A stretch of 64,000 nt of DNA from Puniceicoccaceae bacterium K14 (GCA_022538095.1 JAKYXN010000023.1:1-64000), one strand, 5' to 3'; counted from the stretch's first letter, positions 44,196-53,628 are shown. The notes: a model not told the origin generated them from the sequence alone. A program made the numbers and translations.

Positions 44196-45053
44196 CTAGT
44201 CTACAGACCGTCCACGAATCGGTTCTGAGACGAGTTTTTCATTTGGGATGATAACAAAACCTCCGTCTGCTCGTTTGAGTTTCGTAGTGACCGGCCCAAT
44301 GCCAGCTATAGTCATTGCTTCGCCTTCGAACTCGATTTCAGTGCCGACTTTGTAAATGTCGCGCGAGTAGACGCCCGATACTATACTTCCAGCCATTCGT
44401 TTGAGGCCGAGTCCAAGAGCGAGCGCTAAAGCGAGTGCGAGAGCTCCTAGTAGAATTTTGACTGTGGCATTTAGAAGCTCTGTTTGGATGTTTATTTTGG
44501 ATAGAGCTACAGTGAGAATCAGAATGAAGATAAACCCAAAAACTACTTTTGAAAGAGTTCTGGCATATTCTAGCCCCATTTGATCGAGGGCGTTGAATAC
44601 CGCGTTTTTAATTACATCTGCCACGATAAAACCGAACAACATTATCAATGCTGCCGTGAGCGCGTTGGGCATAAATGAAATTATGGCCAGGATTATATCT
44701 GAAAGATCCTGTATAGAGGCTGACTGAGCAGCGATCTTAAATACAAACAGCATTGTCACCCAGAAAACAAGGGAAGCTGCGAATACACCTGGGCTGGCTT
44801 TTATGCCGGCTCTCACAAGCTGTTCTGTGAAGCCTGACTTTTCTAGCAGTCCGCTTACACCGAGCTTATCGAATACGATTTGTACAGATTTCGACAAAAT
44901 TTTTGCGAATGCGTATCCAATTACCAAGAGGATCAGTGCGAGCAGTAACTTTGGTAGGAATTGGGCAAAGTCGTTTAGCATTTCCAAGAGGGCGGATTGA
45001 AGTTCTTGGAAAAAACCAGAGAGGGAAAATTCTGTTGTAGTGGTGGTTGTCAT
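44196..45053 (-). CDS. MscS-like small-conductance mechanosensitive channel
   Basis: 285 residues. Three to five hydrophobic helices: residues 23-50, 90-112, 120-150, 160-185 and the pore-type helix ALALALALGLGLKRMAGSIVSG. The TM_helix repeat PF05552-like segments are FLPKLLLALILLVIGYAFAKILSKSVQIVFDKLG and SFMPNALTAALIMLFGFIVADVIKNAVFNALDQMG. The C-terminal beta domain is short (YKVGTEIEFEGEAMTIAGIGPVTTKLKRADGGFVIIPNEKLVSEPI), as in MscS. It opens under membrane tension to release solutes. It is the third gene of a unit with an ECF sigma factor and a small membrane protein, spaced 29 bp from the latter. Confidence 0.85.
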   Translation of the reverse strand: MTTTTTTEFSLSGFFQELQSALLEMLNDFAQFLPKLLLALILLVIGYAFAKILSKSVQIVFDKLGVSGLLEKSGFTEQLVRAGIKASPGVFAASLVFWVTMLFVFKIAAQSASIQDLSDIILAIISFMPNALTAALIMLFGFIVADVIKNAVFNALDQMGLEYARTLSKVVFGFIFILILTVALSKINIQTELLNATVKILLGALALALALALGLGLKRMAGSIVSGVYSRDIYKVGTEIEFEGEAMTIAGIGPVTTKLKRADGGFVIIPNEKLVSEPIRGRSVD

Positions 45054-45082
45054 ATTTCTTAGAAGAGTTGTTGGGGGAGCCC

Positions 45083-45331
45083 TTATACTCGATAATCTGT
45101 GTCTTTGTCTCCAACAGAATTCGTGGCGACGGCCATTAGACCCATAATCGCAGCTGGAAATCCTTGGAAGACAAATGAAGCGGTATGTTTGATGGCCTTT
45201 TCGTGCATGCTTCGCTCGATCACCTTGTTAATTCGCTCCGTGTTCGGGGTGGGAGCTTGCGTGAGTCCAGCCTCTTCAAATAGAAGTTGGAATTCGGCTT
45301 CGTCGAGTGAAATAGCGTTTGGGGTGTCCAT
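45083..45331 (-). CDS. small hypothetical membrane protein between sigma factor and MscS
   Basis: 82 residues. The first half is acidic and amphipathic (ISLDEAEFQLLFEEAGLTQAPTPNTERINKVIERSMHEKAIKHT). A hydrophobic segment (FVFQGFPAAIMGLMAVAT) follows, and a charged tail (GDKDTDYRV). The arrangement, with a cytoplasmic N-terminus next to an ECF sigma gene (start 5 bp after its stop), would suit a minimal anti-sigma factor, but no ZAS or RsiW-type motif is visible. No function is assigned from sequence. Confidence 0.6.
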   Translation of the reverse strand: MDTPNAISLDEAEFQLLFEEAGLTQAPTPNTERINKVIERSMHEKAIKHTASFVFQGFPAAIMGLMAVATNSVGDKDTDYRV

Positions 45332-45336
45332 CTTGA

Positions 45337-45969
45337 TCAGAGTTTAACAGAAGGGGTTTGGATTTCCGAATCGGTACGTTGGTAGGCAGCCTTGAAGGAT
45401 TCCAAAGCACGATAGAATCGCATTTTGGCTGCAGAAGACCCTAGGCCAAGTGTTTCTGCGATTTCTTGGAGGGTCATTCCGAGGATAAATTTATAGGTAA
45501 TAATTTCTTTGTCCTTTGGTTTAAGGCGATCCAGAGCGTCTTGGATACGCTCTTTATTGTCTTGGGATTGCGCATTTGATTTGTCCTGGGTGGCTGGTTC
45601 CTTGCTTACCTGTTCTTCGTAGGCCCTTTGGTTTTTTTGTTTTCTGGATATTTTTGAGATGCGGTTACGGCAGTAATTGTGCACAATTTTATATAGCCAG
45701 GTCTTAAAAGCGGACCGATTTTCAAATTGGTGAATCTTGTGAAAAACTTGAATGAGAGAGTCTTGAGCAACTTCTTCCGCGTCTTGGGCTGAACCGATCG
45801 TTTTAAGACAAAAGTTGTAAATCAGTCCTTCGTAGCGTTTTACGAGTTCGCGATACGCATTGATTTCATCCGGTAGCTCACGCTTGCATATGCTAACGAG
45901 TTCTTCGTCTGTTAAAGTTCCCAGAGCAAGCTCGTCTTCTGGAGGTAAAACATGTAATTGGTTTTGCAA
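45337..45969 (-). CDS. ECF RNA polymerase sigma factor (sigma-70 family)
   Basis: 210 residues with the two classical regions. Region 2: YRELVKRYEGLIYNFCLKTIGSAQDAEEVAQDSLIQVFHKIHQFENRSAFKTWLYKIVHNYCRNRI. Region 4: IQDALDRLKPKDKEIITYKFILGMTLQEIAETLGLGSSAAKMRFYRALESF, including the helix-turn-helix. The linker is charged and Gln/Lys-rich (residues 110-140). It recruits RNA polymerase to stress-type promoters. It is followed by the small membrane protein and MscS genes, forming a probable three-gene envelope-stress operon. No paired anti-sigma factor is recognised. Confidence 0.92.
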   Translation of the reverse strand: MQNQLHVLPPEDELALGTLTDEELVSICKRELPDEINAYRELVKRYEGLIYNFCLKTIGSAQDAEEVAQDSLIQVFHKIHQFENRSAFKTWLYKIVHNYCRNRISKISRKQKNQRAYEEQVSKEPATQDKSNAQSQDNKERIQDALDRLKPKDKEIITYKFILGMTLQEIAETLGLGSSAAKMRFYRALESFKAAYQRTDSEIQTPSVKL

Positions 45970-46222
45970 TGAGGCGCTGACGATTTGGATTCCTACGGTA
46001 ACAGTTTAATTTCGTGCAGATGCTAGTGAATTGGTGGTGATGAAGAGAAAAATTGGAAGCTTTTTCTGTTTTGTCTGAATCGTCAGGGAAAATCTGCACG
46101 ATAGTTTGAAGTACTTTCGAGGGTTGGAGCGTAAATGCATTAAGATGTAATGCCCTTATTTCGATGACTAGTCGTAATTTACATACCTCGAGCTTTTTTC
46201 TTTAGGTCCTTTTTGTCTGAAA

Positions 46223-47218
46223 ATGCTGTTTAAATCTGTTGTTACTCTTTTATTCTCTGTTTTTGCCTGTACCTTATCCTGGGCGTCAGGACAGTGCGTC
46301 GATGAGTACGTTGATTACAGTGTAAGCGGTTTGCCTGGAAGGCTATACGAACCTGCAGCTTCATTCACTGGTACAGAAAAATACCCTTTGGTTCTCGCTT
46401 TGCATGGGGGTGGTGGAATCGGGAGTGACAATACTCGAAATGTTGTGGATTTCGATGAGTTTTTCGATGGTGCTCAAAGGTACCACGCGTTCATCTACGC
46501 ACCACAGGCTACAAGTGCTTTTTGGCACATAGACGAGCGTCACCAGAGCATAATGACAATGATCGATAAACTGGTTGAGGAGAAAAATGTCGATCCAGAT
46601 AGAATCTATATAACGGGATTCTCGATGGGAGGCGGTGGCACCTGGGACTTACTAAAACTCTATCCAGATCGGTTTGCTGCTGCCTTACCAATTTGCAGTA
46701 TTGCTCCGAGAATTACTTCGCCTGTATCTGGTATCGCCGGCAAGCCTATTTGGGCCTTTCACGCTCGAGATGACTTAGTTGTATCTGTGACCGATACCCG
46801 TGACGTCATTGATGAAATTCTCGACGCGGAGGACTTACCTCAACCTGAGTACCCTAGTACGGGGCTCTTTGAATTTGAAGAGCCGTCGCTCAACTTAAAG
46901 TATACGGAATACGCAATTGGGGGACATGCGATTTGGCCACATACCTATGCAAATGAGGAAGTCATCGATTGGTTGTTCTCGAAAAAAAAGGGTGGACCCG
47001 AAAGCCCTCCTCAAGTTTTGAATACTGAGGTAGAAGCGAATTCGAAGGTCTCAATTGTTTTTCGTTCCGTGCCAGGTAGACAAATTGAAATCGAGCGTAG
47101 TTCGAACCTGATAGATTGGCTCCCTCTCGAAACAGTTATCGGCGGGCCCAAAACAACAACTTACATAACAGAAGAAATAGGCTACTATCGACTAAAACTT
47201 TCGAGTAGCGAATGGTAG
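46223..47218 (+). CDS. secreted alpha/beta-hydrolase (esterase/feruloyl-esterase-like)
   Basis: 331 residues with a signal peptide (MLFKSVVTLLFSVFACTLSWA). The alpha/beta-hydrolase core is clear: YPLVLALHGGGG (oxyanion region), RIYITGFSMGGGGTWDLL (GxSxG nucleophile), HARDDLVVSV (Asp) and GGHAIWPHTY (His). The architecture matches the PHB-depolymerase/feruloyl-esterase type 'dienelactone-like' esterases. A C-terminal module after residue 265 (EVEANSKVSIVFRSVPGRQIEIERSSNLIDWLPL...YYRLKL) matches the short beta domain seen at the ends of secreted Opitutae proteins. It probably de-esterifies carbohydrate or polymer esters. Confidence 0.85.
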   Translation: MLFKSVVTLLFSVFACTLSWASGQCVDEYVDYSVSGLPGRLYEPAASFTGTEKYPLVLALHGGGGIGSDNTRNVVDFDEFFDGAQRYHAFIYAPQATSAFWHIDERHQSIMTMIDKLVEEKNVDPDRIYITGFSMGGGGTWDLLKLYPDRFAAALPICSIAPRITSPVSGIAGKPIWAFHARDDLVVSVTDTRDVIDEILDAEDLPQPEYPSTGLFEFEEPSLNLKYTEYAIGGHAIWPHTYANEEVIDWLFSKKKGGPESPPQVLNTEVEANSKVSIVFRSVPGRQIEIERSSNLIDWLPLETVIGGPKTTTYITEEIGYYRLKLSSSEW

Positions 47219-47282
47219 GGTGAGACGGCGTATTCTGAGTAAAGTCGAAAATTCCGGGGTACAATGCTCGATCGGGCGGAAA

Positions 47283-48272
47283 TTATTGGTTCCGAGTATT
47301 CATTCGAAGGATTTGTGAAAAGTCGGCTCGATTATTTTTCAAACTCACCCTTTGATCCACGCGGAACCCATCTTTGACTTCGTTCCAATTGGGATCTGTA
47401 TCCAATAGTTCAAAACGATGTAGAAGCTCTCCTAGTTTTGCAGGGAAGAGAATCTCACGAGAAAAACCTACCGGTGATTCCGTTATACGGCTCGCATGAC
47501 GTAGAAGAGTGGTCGTGCAGTTATGCCTTAGAGTCGCATAGAATTTTGGCTTTTCGTGTAGCTGGTTGGCCGCATAACACAATTCTAAGAGAAGATCTTC
47601 AGCGAAGGTGATCGGAACATCCAGTGGGTAGAGGAAAACTTGGTTTTTACGATGAAAGATGCGAAGCCCCAGTAAATCGGGCTCAGTACCGAACAAATAA
47701 ATTAATTCTAGCTGCCGAGCTGCCCCACCAATCAGGCTATACGGCTCGCCTTCTTCAAGGCGTGCCTCTATCGATAGAGCAAGGTGTTGGCCTCCTTTAA
47801 ATCCAAAGCTCAGCATTACGTGAGCCATCAAATCAGAAGGCCCAAACGGGACCACAATTACATCAAGGCGTTCTAAATCGTTTAAATCGTAGGTTGATTG
47901 TATCCAGCTTTCTTCATGCTCACTGATAGATTTCCAGTTAAAGTCTCGAAGGTTGGAAATCTTTAAGAAGTCTCCCGTTAAATTGATTTTTGGTAAGCGA
48001 GCGATTTCTGCTTTCCAATCTCTCTCGTTGGAAGGTTCTTGAGCGAGGTAGCCAATCGCAGCGATGATTACGAGAATAGCAGTCAGGAAGAAGGTATTAT
48101 GAATTGAAAGACGCCAAATGCAAAGGATCCAAATAATAATGGCCGCTAAGACGGATAAACCACTTGATATTCCAATGAACTGTCCAACGAAAACGACTGA
48201 AAGCAGTATCGGAGGTAGTAAAGCTATGTTAATGAACAAAAAGCGAATGGATCGGTTGGTGTTAACATTCAT
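47283..48272 (-). CDS. DUF4105-like membrane protein
   Basis: 329 residues. The N-terminus has three hydrophobic segments (residues 10-30, 34-50 and 56-72, IRFLFINIALLPPILLSVVFVGQFIGI onward). The soluble part contains ESWIQSTYDLNDLERLDVIVVPFG, DLMAHVMLSFGFKGGQHLALSIEARLEEGE and YATLRHNCTTTLLRHASRI. The NCTT segment is the signature of DUF4105/Lnb-type periplasmic domains, where the Cys is the putative nucleophile. Members are thought to be membrane-associated acyltransferases or hydrolases, but this is unproven. Stands alone on the minus strand, 71 bp from the cytochrome gene. Confidence 0.75.
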   Translation of the reverse strand: MNVNTNRSIRFLFINIALLPPILLSVVFVGQFIGISSGLSVLAAIIIWILCIWRLSIHNTFFLTAILVIIAAIGYLAQEPSNERDWKAEIARLPKINLTGDFLKISNLRDFNWKSISEHEESWIQSTYDLNDLERLDVIVVPFGPSDLMAHVMLSFGFKGGQHLALSIEARLEEGEPYSLIGGAARQLELIYLFGTEPDLLGLRIFHRKNQVFLYPLDVPITFAEDLLLELCYAANQLHEKPKFYATLRHNCTTTLLRHASRITESPVGFSREILFPAKLGELLHRFELLDTDPNWNEVKDGFRVDQRVSLKNNRADFSQILRMNTRNQ

Positions 48273-48344
48273 GAGTAGAAAGTGTGAGTCTAGTCCTGAC
48301 TCAATCCCAAACTCTTGTAGGGCGATTTGATAGCGAAAACCTGA

Positions 48345-51300
48345 TCAATGACTTTCGCTGGATGACAGTTCGTAGGTCGCTAGAAACTCTACGAGGTCTC
48401 GTAATTCTCGATCGCTGAGAACATCCCTATAGATGTCTGGCATACTAGATGGAGGGGTGATTCGTTGGGCGATATCACTATTTAAAATTTCATTGTTTTC
48501 TCCAGTAGGCAACTGGAGCGTCAATGTTTCGTCGGTACTGGAAAGAACGATTCCAGATAGGGTCTGGCCGTTTGTTAGAGTGACGATTGTCATTTCGAAG
48601 CCTTGAGCGTGGGCAGCATTTGGATCAATAATGGATTCCAAAATATATTTTCGGTCTTTTAGCTGATTGAGCATTGTTAAGTCTGGGCCAGCTTCACCGC
48701 CTTTTTCTGATAGTTTGTGGCAGCGGATACAAGCCATAGAAGGGTGGTTGTTGAAGACATTTCTTCCGGATCTCGATTTGCCGCCTTCTAACGCAAATCT
48801 ATAGGCTCCGACTTTGTCGTCAGATTCTTTGAAGCGAAAGTCGCGAGCGGCTAAGTAGGACTTAATTCGTTCGTCTTCTCTTTCATTGGCTGCCTCAAGT
48901 AACTCCAGTTGTGCATTTAGGGGCACATCATCTGTATCTAGTTTGTGAAGATTCTGCAAAAGCAAAGTGTCGGCTACGGGATCATCCATCTTTGCCAAAG
49001 ATTCGAATGCTTTGGGTAGCGAGTCTGCTTCGCCGTTTTCGATAATAATTTTGAGGGCAGGCGCTGCAATTTCCGGCGAGAGACGTGCTAATATAGGAAG
49101 GATGCCTAATCGAATTTTTTTGTTGGGCGACTTGCTCGCTACTTCAAGTACTTCGGAGAGTTTAGAATCTTTGAATTTTTCTAGTGTATTGAAGGCGGCG
49201 AGACGTGGTAGAGTGGGATTCGATTCCGATATAGCATAACTTGTCAATTGAGCGGCCACTTGATTCATTCCAAGTTTGCCAATTGCTACAATTGTTTGTT
49301 CTAGGACCTGAGGGGATGAATCGGCGAACAGTTGAGACAAGGCTTTTTTCAATTCCTTTTTTGCAGGGGCTCCGCGTCGGTCCTCAAGTGGGCGGTAAAC
49401 CCCGACGATACGATCTCGTTTGGGTGGTTTGGGCCAGTCGCCTAGATGGTGCAGTGCTTCAGAGCGAAGCTCAGTGGAAGCATCTGGGTCAATAGAAAAT
49501 TGGGCTAAGGCCCGGGCGTTCTTAGCTTTGCCTAATCGAAAATGGGCATTCAGTACTCGCAATCCCAATCGGAGGTCTGTTTTTGCGGTTGGCGAATCGA
49601 TAAGCCTTGCGAGTTGCGGGAGTGCGCCATCGATAGCCTTGTCTAGTATGGCCCGAGCGGCTTCGAGCACTAAATCGGGGTCTTCGTCTTCTAAAAATAC
49701 TGCGACGTCCGCCATCTCTAATCGACGCATCGCTAGGAGAGCAGCTAGTCGAACAGCTCGAGAAGAGTCGGATGCGAGGCTCTTTAATTGATCTGGGCTC
49801 GCCGAGCCAACGAGGCCCATTACAGCAGCATGGCGGATGTAGAGATCTTCGTCGTTGTTTGTCTCAATCATTTTTTTGAGAGGGATAACTGCTTCGCTGT
49901 TTGCTAATTTGCCGAGACTTTGAGCCGAGAAAAAGCGAACTCGCGCTGATGAATCTTCGAGACCCTGGATTAGTTGCTTGAAGGCCTCCGATATCGCATG
50001 GCCCCCAGCGAGCTTGGCAGCTTGCGCTCGAATTTCGTCATCTGGGTCTTCGAGGAGTTCTTGTATTATTTTTTTTGATTCCGGTACACTACTCAGCTGT
50101 CCGATCGCCCAGAGAGCATGGATGCGAGCGAGCTGTGGGGCATTGGTAGACTTGCTTGTTTGGGAGAGTGCGGTGATGCTCGTTTGCCCTCTATCGGCCA
50201 ATTCGAATTGAGCGTTTTGACGAACGCGCTGATCAGGATGTTCCAGTAATTTTAATAAATTGGATACGCTAAGAGCTTCCATTCCTTTCGATAGAAGCTG
50301 TTTCATCTCGGCGACGACGGGATCCTTTTTCAATTCTGGGTGAGATAGGGCGTAGATACGACCTTTCCCTGTACCAGTCCACCCGCTTACCCAGTCGGAA
50401 AAATATAGTTTTCCGTCTGTGCCGAACATGACGTCAGTAGGAACGCAGTTTTCAATGAACTTCTTGGATTGATGGAGTTCAAAGGTGGCTCCTTTGGGTT
50501 TTACCGTATAAGTTTGAATTCCGCTACTCGCGGGGCTGCCTTTAAAGTGACACATGAAAATATGCCCTTGGTAATTCTCAGTAAGTCCAGTGCCGGGATA
50601 ATAGGCGATTCCCGAAGGGCCGTCTTCTGTGTTGCAGACTGGGGGGATTATGAATTCGGGCTGGCCTGGGTGGCGCGGTTTCCACATGTTTTCTAACATC
50701 CACATGCCAGCTTTACCTCTCGGAGCGTATTGGTGGCCGATAACCCAACCGCTGTCTCCACCTTCGACCAAGTGGACGAGTCTTTCCTCATCGCCGTTGT
50801 CGCAATCGTTATCCCCGGTAAACAAGTTTCCGTATTCGTCAAAAGCGAGCTCTTGAGGGTTGCGTAGTCCAGTGGCAAATACTTCAAAATTAGATCCGTC
50901 CGGGTGGCAGCGAAAGACGGCTCCTGTGTCTGGGAGGTTTATCACGTTTCCTTCTTGGGAGACTACGTGCGAACCACGGTCGCCAATCGAGAAGTACAGC
51001 TTTCCGTCGGGTCCCCAGATGAGGCCATGCAAGTCATGCCCGTAGAACCCAAAGTGGACGCCGAACCCTCGCAAAAGCTCGGTGCGTTTGGCGGCCACGC
51101 CGTTTTCGTCGATTCCTTCTAAAAGCCATAAACTGGGGATGTTAGTAAGCCAGACTTTATCTTTACGGGCGAGTACGCCAGCTGCGATTCCATCAATTGG
51201 GGAGTTGAAGCCTTCGGCGTAAAAATGGGAAATATCGGCCTGCCCGTCATCGTCCGTATCTAAAATCACACGTACACGATCACTTTCGATTGTGAAATCC

Positions 51301-51689
51301 TCAGGTTTGTCGAAGCGATTATAAATCATTCTTTCTCGATCTTCGATCGTTCGCGAAGCGAGGTCGTCTTCTAAGATAACGGGATAAGCGCGAACGTCTA
51401 TGACGCTGGTCGATGCTCTGTAGGTCTCGGCTACATAAACGCGGCCATTCTGATCGATGGTAAAGGCAACGGGGTTTGCTAGAAGCGGTTCGGAAGCGAA
51501 GAGTGAAATCTCAAGATCGTCGGGAATGGAAATCGATTGCATGGCGAGCTCGGGTCCCTTTGTTGCAGGGCTTACAACGGCTTCTGCTACTAATTCGCCT
51601 GTTTGCTTAAGGCTTATTTTTTCACTCGCGGAAAGATTGGCAGCGAGACTAACAATCCCTAGTAAGAGGTATAATTGGGGCTTGGACAT
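48345..51689 (-). CDS. PVC-type dehydrogenase with beta-propeller, HEAT repeats and cytochrome c
   Basis: 1114 residues with a signal peptide (MSKPQLYLLLGIVSLAANLSA). Residues 50-450 form an NHL/glucose-dehydrogenase-like propeller (ISIPDDLEISLFASEPLLANPVAFTIDQNGRVYVAETYRA, LYFSIGDRGSHV, VEGGDSGWVIGHQYAPRGKAGMW). Residues 470-930 form a HEAT-repeat solenoid (LEDPDDEIRAQAAKLAGGHA, DSSARVRFFSAQSLGKL). Residues 970-1110 are a cytochrome c domain with ACIRCHKLSEKGGEAGPDL (heme-binding CxxCH) and a C-terminal ITPPSSMPDIYRDVLSDRELRDLVEFLATYEL. This matches the 'putative membrane-bound dehydrogenase' family of Planctomycetes and Verrucomicrobia; an electron-transfer role in sugar oxidation is usual. 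It is divergent from the Tat-TIM barrel gene. Confidence 0.9.
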   Translation of the reverse strand: MSKPQLYLLLGIVSLAANLSASEKISLKQTGELVAEAVVSPATKGPELAMQSISIPDDLEISLFASEPLLANPVAFTIDQNGRVYVAETYRASTSVIDVRAYPVILEDDLASRTIEDRERMIYNRFDKPEDFTIESDRVRVILDTDDDGQADISHFYAEGFNSPIDGIAAGVLARKDKVWLTNIPSLWLLEGIDENGVAAKRTELLRGFGVHFGFYGHDLHGLIWGPDGKLYFSIGDRGSHVVSQEGNVINLPDTGAVFRCHPDGSNFEVFATGLRNPQELAFDEYGNLFTGDNDCDNGDEERLVHLVEGGDSGWVIGHQYAPRGKAGMWMLENMWKPRHPGQPEFIIPPVCNTEDGPSGIAYYPGTGLTENYQGHIFMCHFKGSPASSGIQTYTVKPKGATFELHQSKKFIENCVPTDVMFGTDGKLYFSDWVSGWTGTGKGRIYALSHPELKKDPVVAEMKQLLSKGMEALSVSNLLKLLEHPDQRVRQNAQFELADRGQTSITALSQTSKSTNAPQLARIHALWAIGQLSSVPESKKIIQELLEDPDDEIRAQAAKLAGGHAISEAFKQLIQGLEDSSARVRFFSAQSLGKLANSEAVIPLKKMIETNNDEDLYIRHAAVMGLVGSASPDQLKSLASDSSRAVRLAALLAMRRLEMADVAVFLEDEDPDLVLEAARAILDKAIDGALPQLARLIDSPTAKTDLRLGLRVLNAHFRLGKAKNARALAQFSIDPDASTELRSEALHHLGDWPKPPKRDRIVGVYRPLEDRRGAPAKKELKKALSQLFADSSPQVLEQTIVAIGKLGMNQVAAQLTSYAISESNPTLPRLAAFNTLEKFKDSKLSEVLEVASKSPNKKIRLGILPILARLSPEIAAPALKIIIENGEADSLPKAFESLAKMDDPVADTLLLQNLHKLDTDDVPLNAQLELLEAANEREDERIKSYLAARDFRFKESDDKVGAYRFALEGGKSRSGRNVFNNHPSMACIRCHKLSEKGGEAGPDLTMLNQLKDRKYILESIIDPNAAHAQGFEMTIVTLTNGQTLSGIVLSSTDETLTLQLPTGENNEILNSDIAQRITPPSSMPDIYRDVLSDRELRDLVEFLATYELSSSESH

Positions 51690-51795
51690 TGGGAGATAGT
51701 TTGTATGTTAAATATGCTTTGGCAAGTCTGACGATTTATAGCACTGCCTGGCCTTTTATTTCGTATTGTTCCTAAAACTCTAAAACCCCCAATTT

Positions 51796-52707
51796 ATGAA
51801 TACTCGTCGAGATTTCTTGAAAAAGACGCTTGCTTTCGGAGCCGCCGCTGTCGCAGCCCGTCCGATAGGCTTCACTTCTCCTTCTTTGATTGCGGATAAG
51901 TGGTTTGATATTTCCCTCGCTCAGTGGTCGTTGCATCGGTCATTCTTTTCAGGCGAGAGCTCGGCGATGGATTTTGCTAGAATCGCAAAACGCGATTTTG
52001 GGATAGGCGGAATTGAGTACGTTAATGCGTTTTATAAAGAAGGGTTTAGTTTATCAGTTGCAGATGAATTGAAAATGCGTGCGGAGGGTGAGGGCGTTGA
52101 AAGCCTTCTAATTATGTGCGATGGTTTGGGGCTTCTAGGTGACCCGGATGAAGGGAATCGAAAACAAACGGTGGAAAATCATAAAATTTGGATCGATGCA
52201 GCGAAGCGAATGGGCTGTCATTCGATTCGTGTGAATGCAGGTTCTGTGGGTTCGTATAATGAGCAAATGAAGCTGGCCGCCGATGGCTTGAGTCGTTTAG
52301 CAGATGTCGGGCAAGCAAGCGAAATCAATGTGATAGTAGAAAACCATGGTGGACTTTCGAGCAACGGAGCCTGGTTGTCGGGAGTCATGCAGAACGTGTC
52401 CCACGATTACTGCGGTACTTTGCCTGATTTTGGAAATTTTGTTATCGATAGGAAAACGGATGAATCCTACGATCGTTATCAAGGGACTGAAGAATTGATG
52501 CCCTTTGCAAAGGGTGTGAGCGCGAAATCGTATAATTTTAATGATTTAGGAGAGGAGACGACTATCGATTATTCTCGAATGCTTACTATCGTTAAGGATG
52601 CAGGGTATAGAGGGTATGTCGGAGTTGAATACGAAGGCAAAAGAATGAGCGAACCCGATGGCGTGAGAGCGACAAAGCGCCTTTTGCAGCAACTCGGCGG
52701 GCGATAA
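51796..52707 (+). CDS. Tat-exported sugar isomerase/epimerase (TIM barrel)
   Basis: 303 residues. A twin-arginine leader (MNTRRDFLKKTLAFGAAAVAARP) is followed by a xylose-isomerase-like barrel. Metal-site segments: INVIVENHGGLSSNGAWLSGVM (Glu), CGTLPDFGNFVIDR (Asp), VSAKSYNFNDLG and GYVGVEYEGKRMSE (Glu). Exported TIM-barrel isomerases of this type are frequent in Verrucomicrobia and Planctomycetes. The gene is divergent from the PVC cytochrome gene and convergent with the next TIM barrel (45-bp gap), but oriented away from the LacI locus. Confidence 0.87.
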   Translation: MNTRRDFLKKTLAFGAAAVAARPIGFTSPSLIADKWFDISLAQWSLHRSFFSGESSAMDFARIAKRDFGIGGIEYVNAFYKEGFSLSVADELKMRAEGEGVESLLIMCDGLGLLGDPDEGNRKQTVENHKIWIDAAKRMGCHSIRVNAGSVGSYNEQMKLAADGLSRLADVGQASEINVIVENHGGLSSNGAWLSGVMQNVSHDYCGTLPDFGNFVIDRKTDESYDRYQGTEELMPFAKGVSAKSYNFNDLGEETTIDYSRMLTIVKDAGYRGYVGVEYEGKRMSEPDGVRATKRLLQQLGGR

Positions 52708-52752
52708 GGAGCTTGGAATTTCGTCTAGGCTTTCCTAGGCCATTTTTTCGTA

Positions 52753-53628
52753 CTAGACGTCGCAGATTCTAATAGCTTGTTCAAGCGAGCCGAGTGCGTC
52801 TTGTTTGGCGGGGATGAATTCCTGAGCGATGTAGCCTTTGTATCCAGTGTCGACGATGGCTTGAATGATTGCTGGATAGTTGAGTTCTTGTGTCTCGTCG
52901 ATTTCATTGCGTCCCGGAACGCCCCCCGTGTGATAATGGGCGAAGTAGGGATGAAATTCTCGAATTGTATCAATCACGTCGCCTTCCATTATCTGCATAT
53001 GATAGATGTCGTATAAGAGTTTGAAGCGATCGGAACCGACGCGGTCGCAAAGCTCAACTCCCCAGGAAGTGTGGTCGCACATGTAATCGGGGTGGTTCCG
53101 TTTGCTGTTGAGCAATTCCATGATAACGGTTACGCCGTGTTTTTCGGCCAAGGGGGCGATTCGTTTCAGAGCTATGGCGCAGTTTTCAAGTCCCTGTTCG
53201 TCGTCCATGCCGTCACGATTGCCTGAGAAGCATATAACGTTGGGCGAACCGCCCTTTGCTGCGAGTGGAAGTGTTTCTTCGAAGTAGGCGATTATTGCGT
53301 CGTGATTTTCCACACGGTTTAGGCCGTTGGTAATGCCGCCAGGTACTCCCCAAGTGATCGCTGCTTTCAGGCCATATTTGTCGAGGGTTGGATAGTCGTC
53401 GACATTGACCAAATCGATCGCCTCTAGGCCGATTCGCTGAGCGGCTTGAGCCAACTCTTCAAGGCTTTGGTGTTTGTAGCACCATTTGCAGACGGAATGG
53501 CGGACATTTCCTTTGAGGAGTTGAGGCATGGAGGGCGTTTGGGAGAGGCCGTGCGTCAGCGGCCCGGTGGTTACTATGGTAGCCGCTCCTGCGGCGATTG
53601 TTTTAAGGGCAGTTCTTCGTTGGATCAT
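52753..53628 (-). CDS. exported hydroxypyruvate isomerase-like TIM barrel
   Basis: 291 residues. The leader (MIQRRTALKTIAAGAATIVTTGPLTHG) is Tat-like (RR at residues 4-5). The barrel follows the Hyi pattern: RIGLEAIDLVNVDDYPTLDKYGLKAAI, GVTVIMELLNSKRNHPDYMCDHTSWG (Glu), FKLLYDIYHMQIMEGDVI (Asp/His, the strongly conserved part of hydroxypyruvate isomerases), YFAHYHTGGVPGRNEIDE (His) and YIAQEFIPAK (Glu). Hydroxypyruvate isomerase interconverts hydroxypyruvate and tartronate semialdehyde; since this copy is exported, its substrate may differ. It converges on the previous TIM barrel and its start is 210 bp from the SatD-like gene. Confidence 0.85.
   Translation of the reverse strand: MIQRRTALKTIAAGAATIVTTGPLTHGLSQTPSMPQLLKGNVRHSVCKWCYKHQSLEELAQAAQRIGLEAIDLVNVDDYPTLDKYGLKAAITWGVPGGITNGLNRVENHDAIIAYFEETLPLAAKGGSPNVICFSGNRDGMDDEQGLENCAIALKRIAPLAEKHGVTVIMELLNSKRNHPDYMCDHTSWGVELCDRVGSDRFKLLYDIYHMQIMEGDVIDTIREFHPYFAHYHTGGVPGRNEIDETQELNYPAIIQAIVDTGYKGYIAQEFIPAKQDALGSLEQAIRICDV

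Noticed and set aside
45996-46003. ACGGTAAC sequence upstream of the ECF sigma gene as a further LacI operator
   Set aside because: Only three of five arm positions are symmetric and the gene is unrelated to carbohydrate use, so it is most likely chance.
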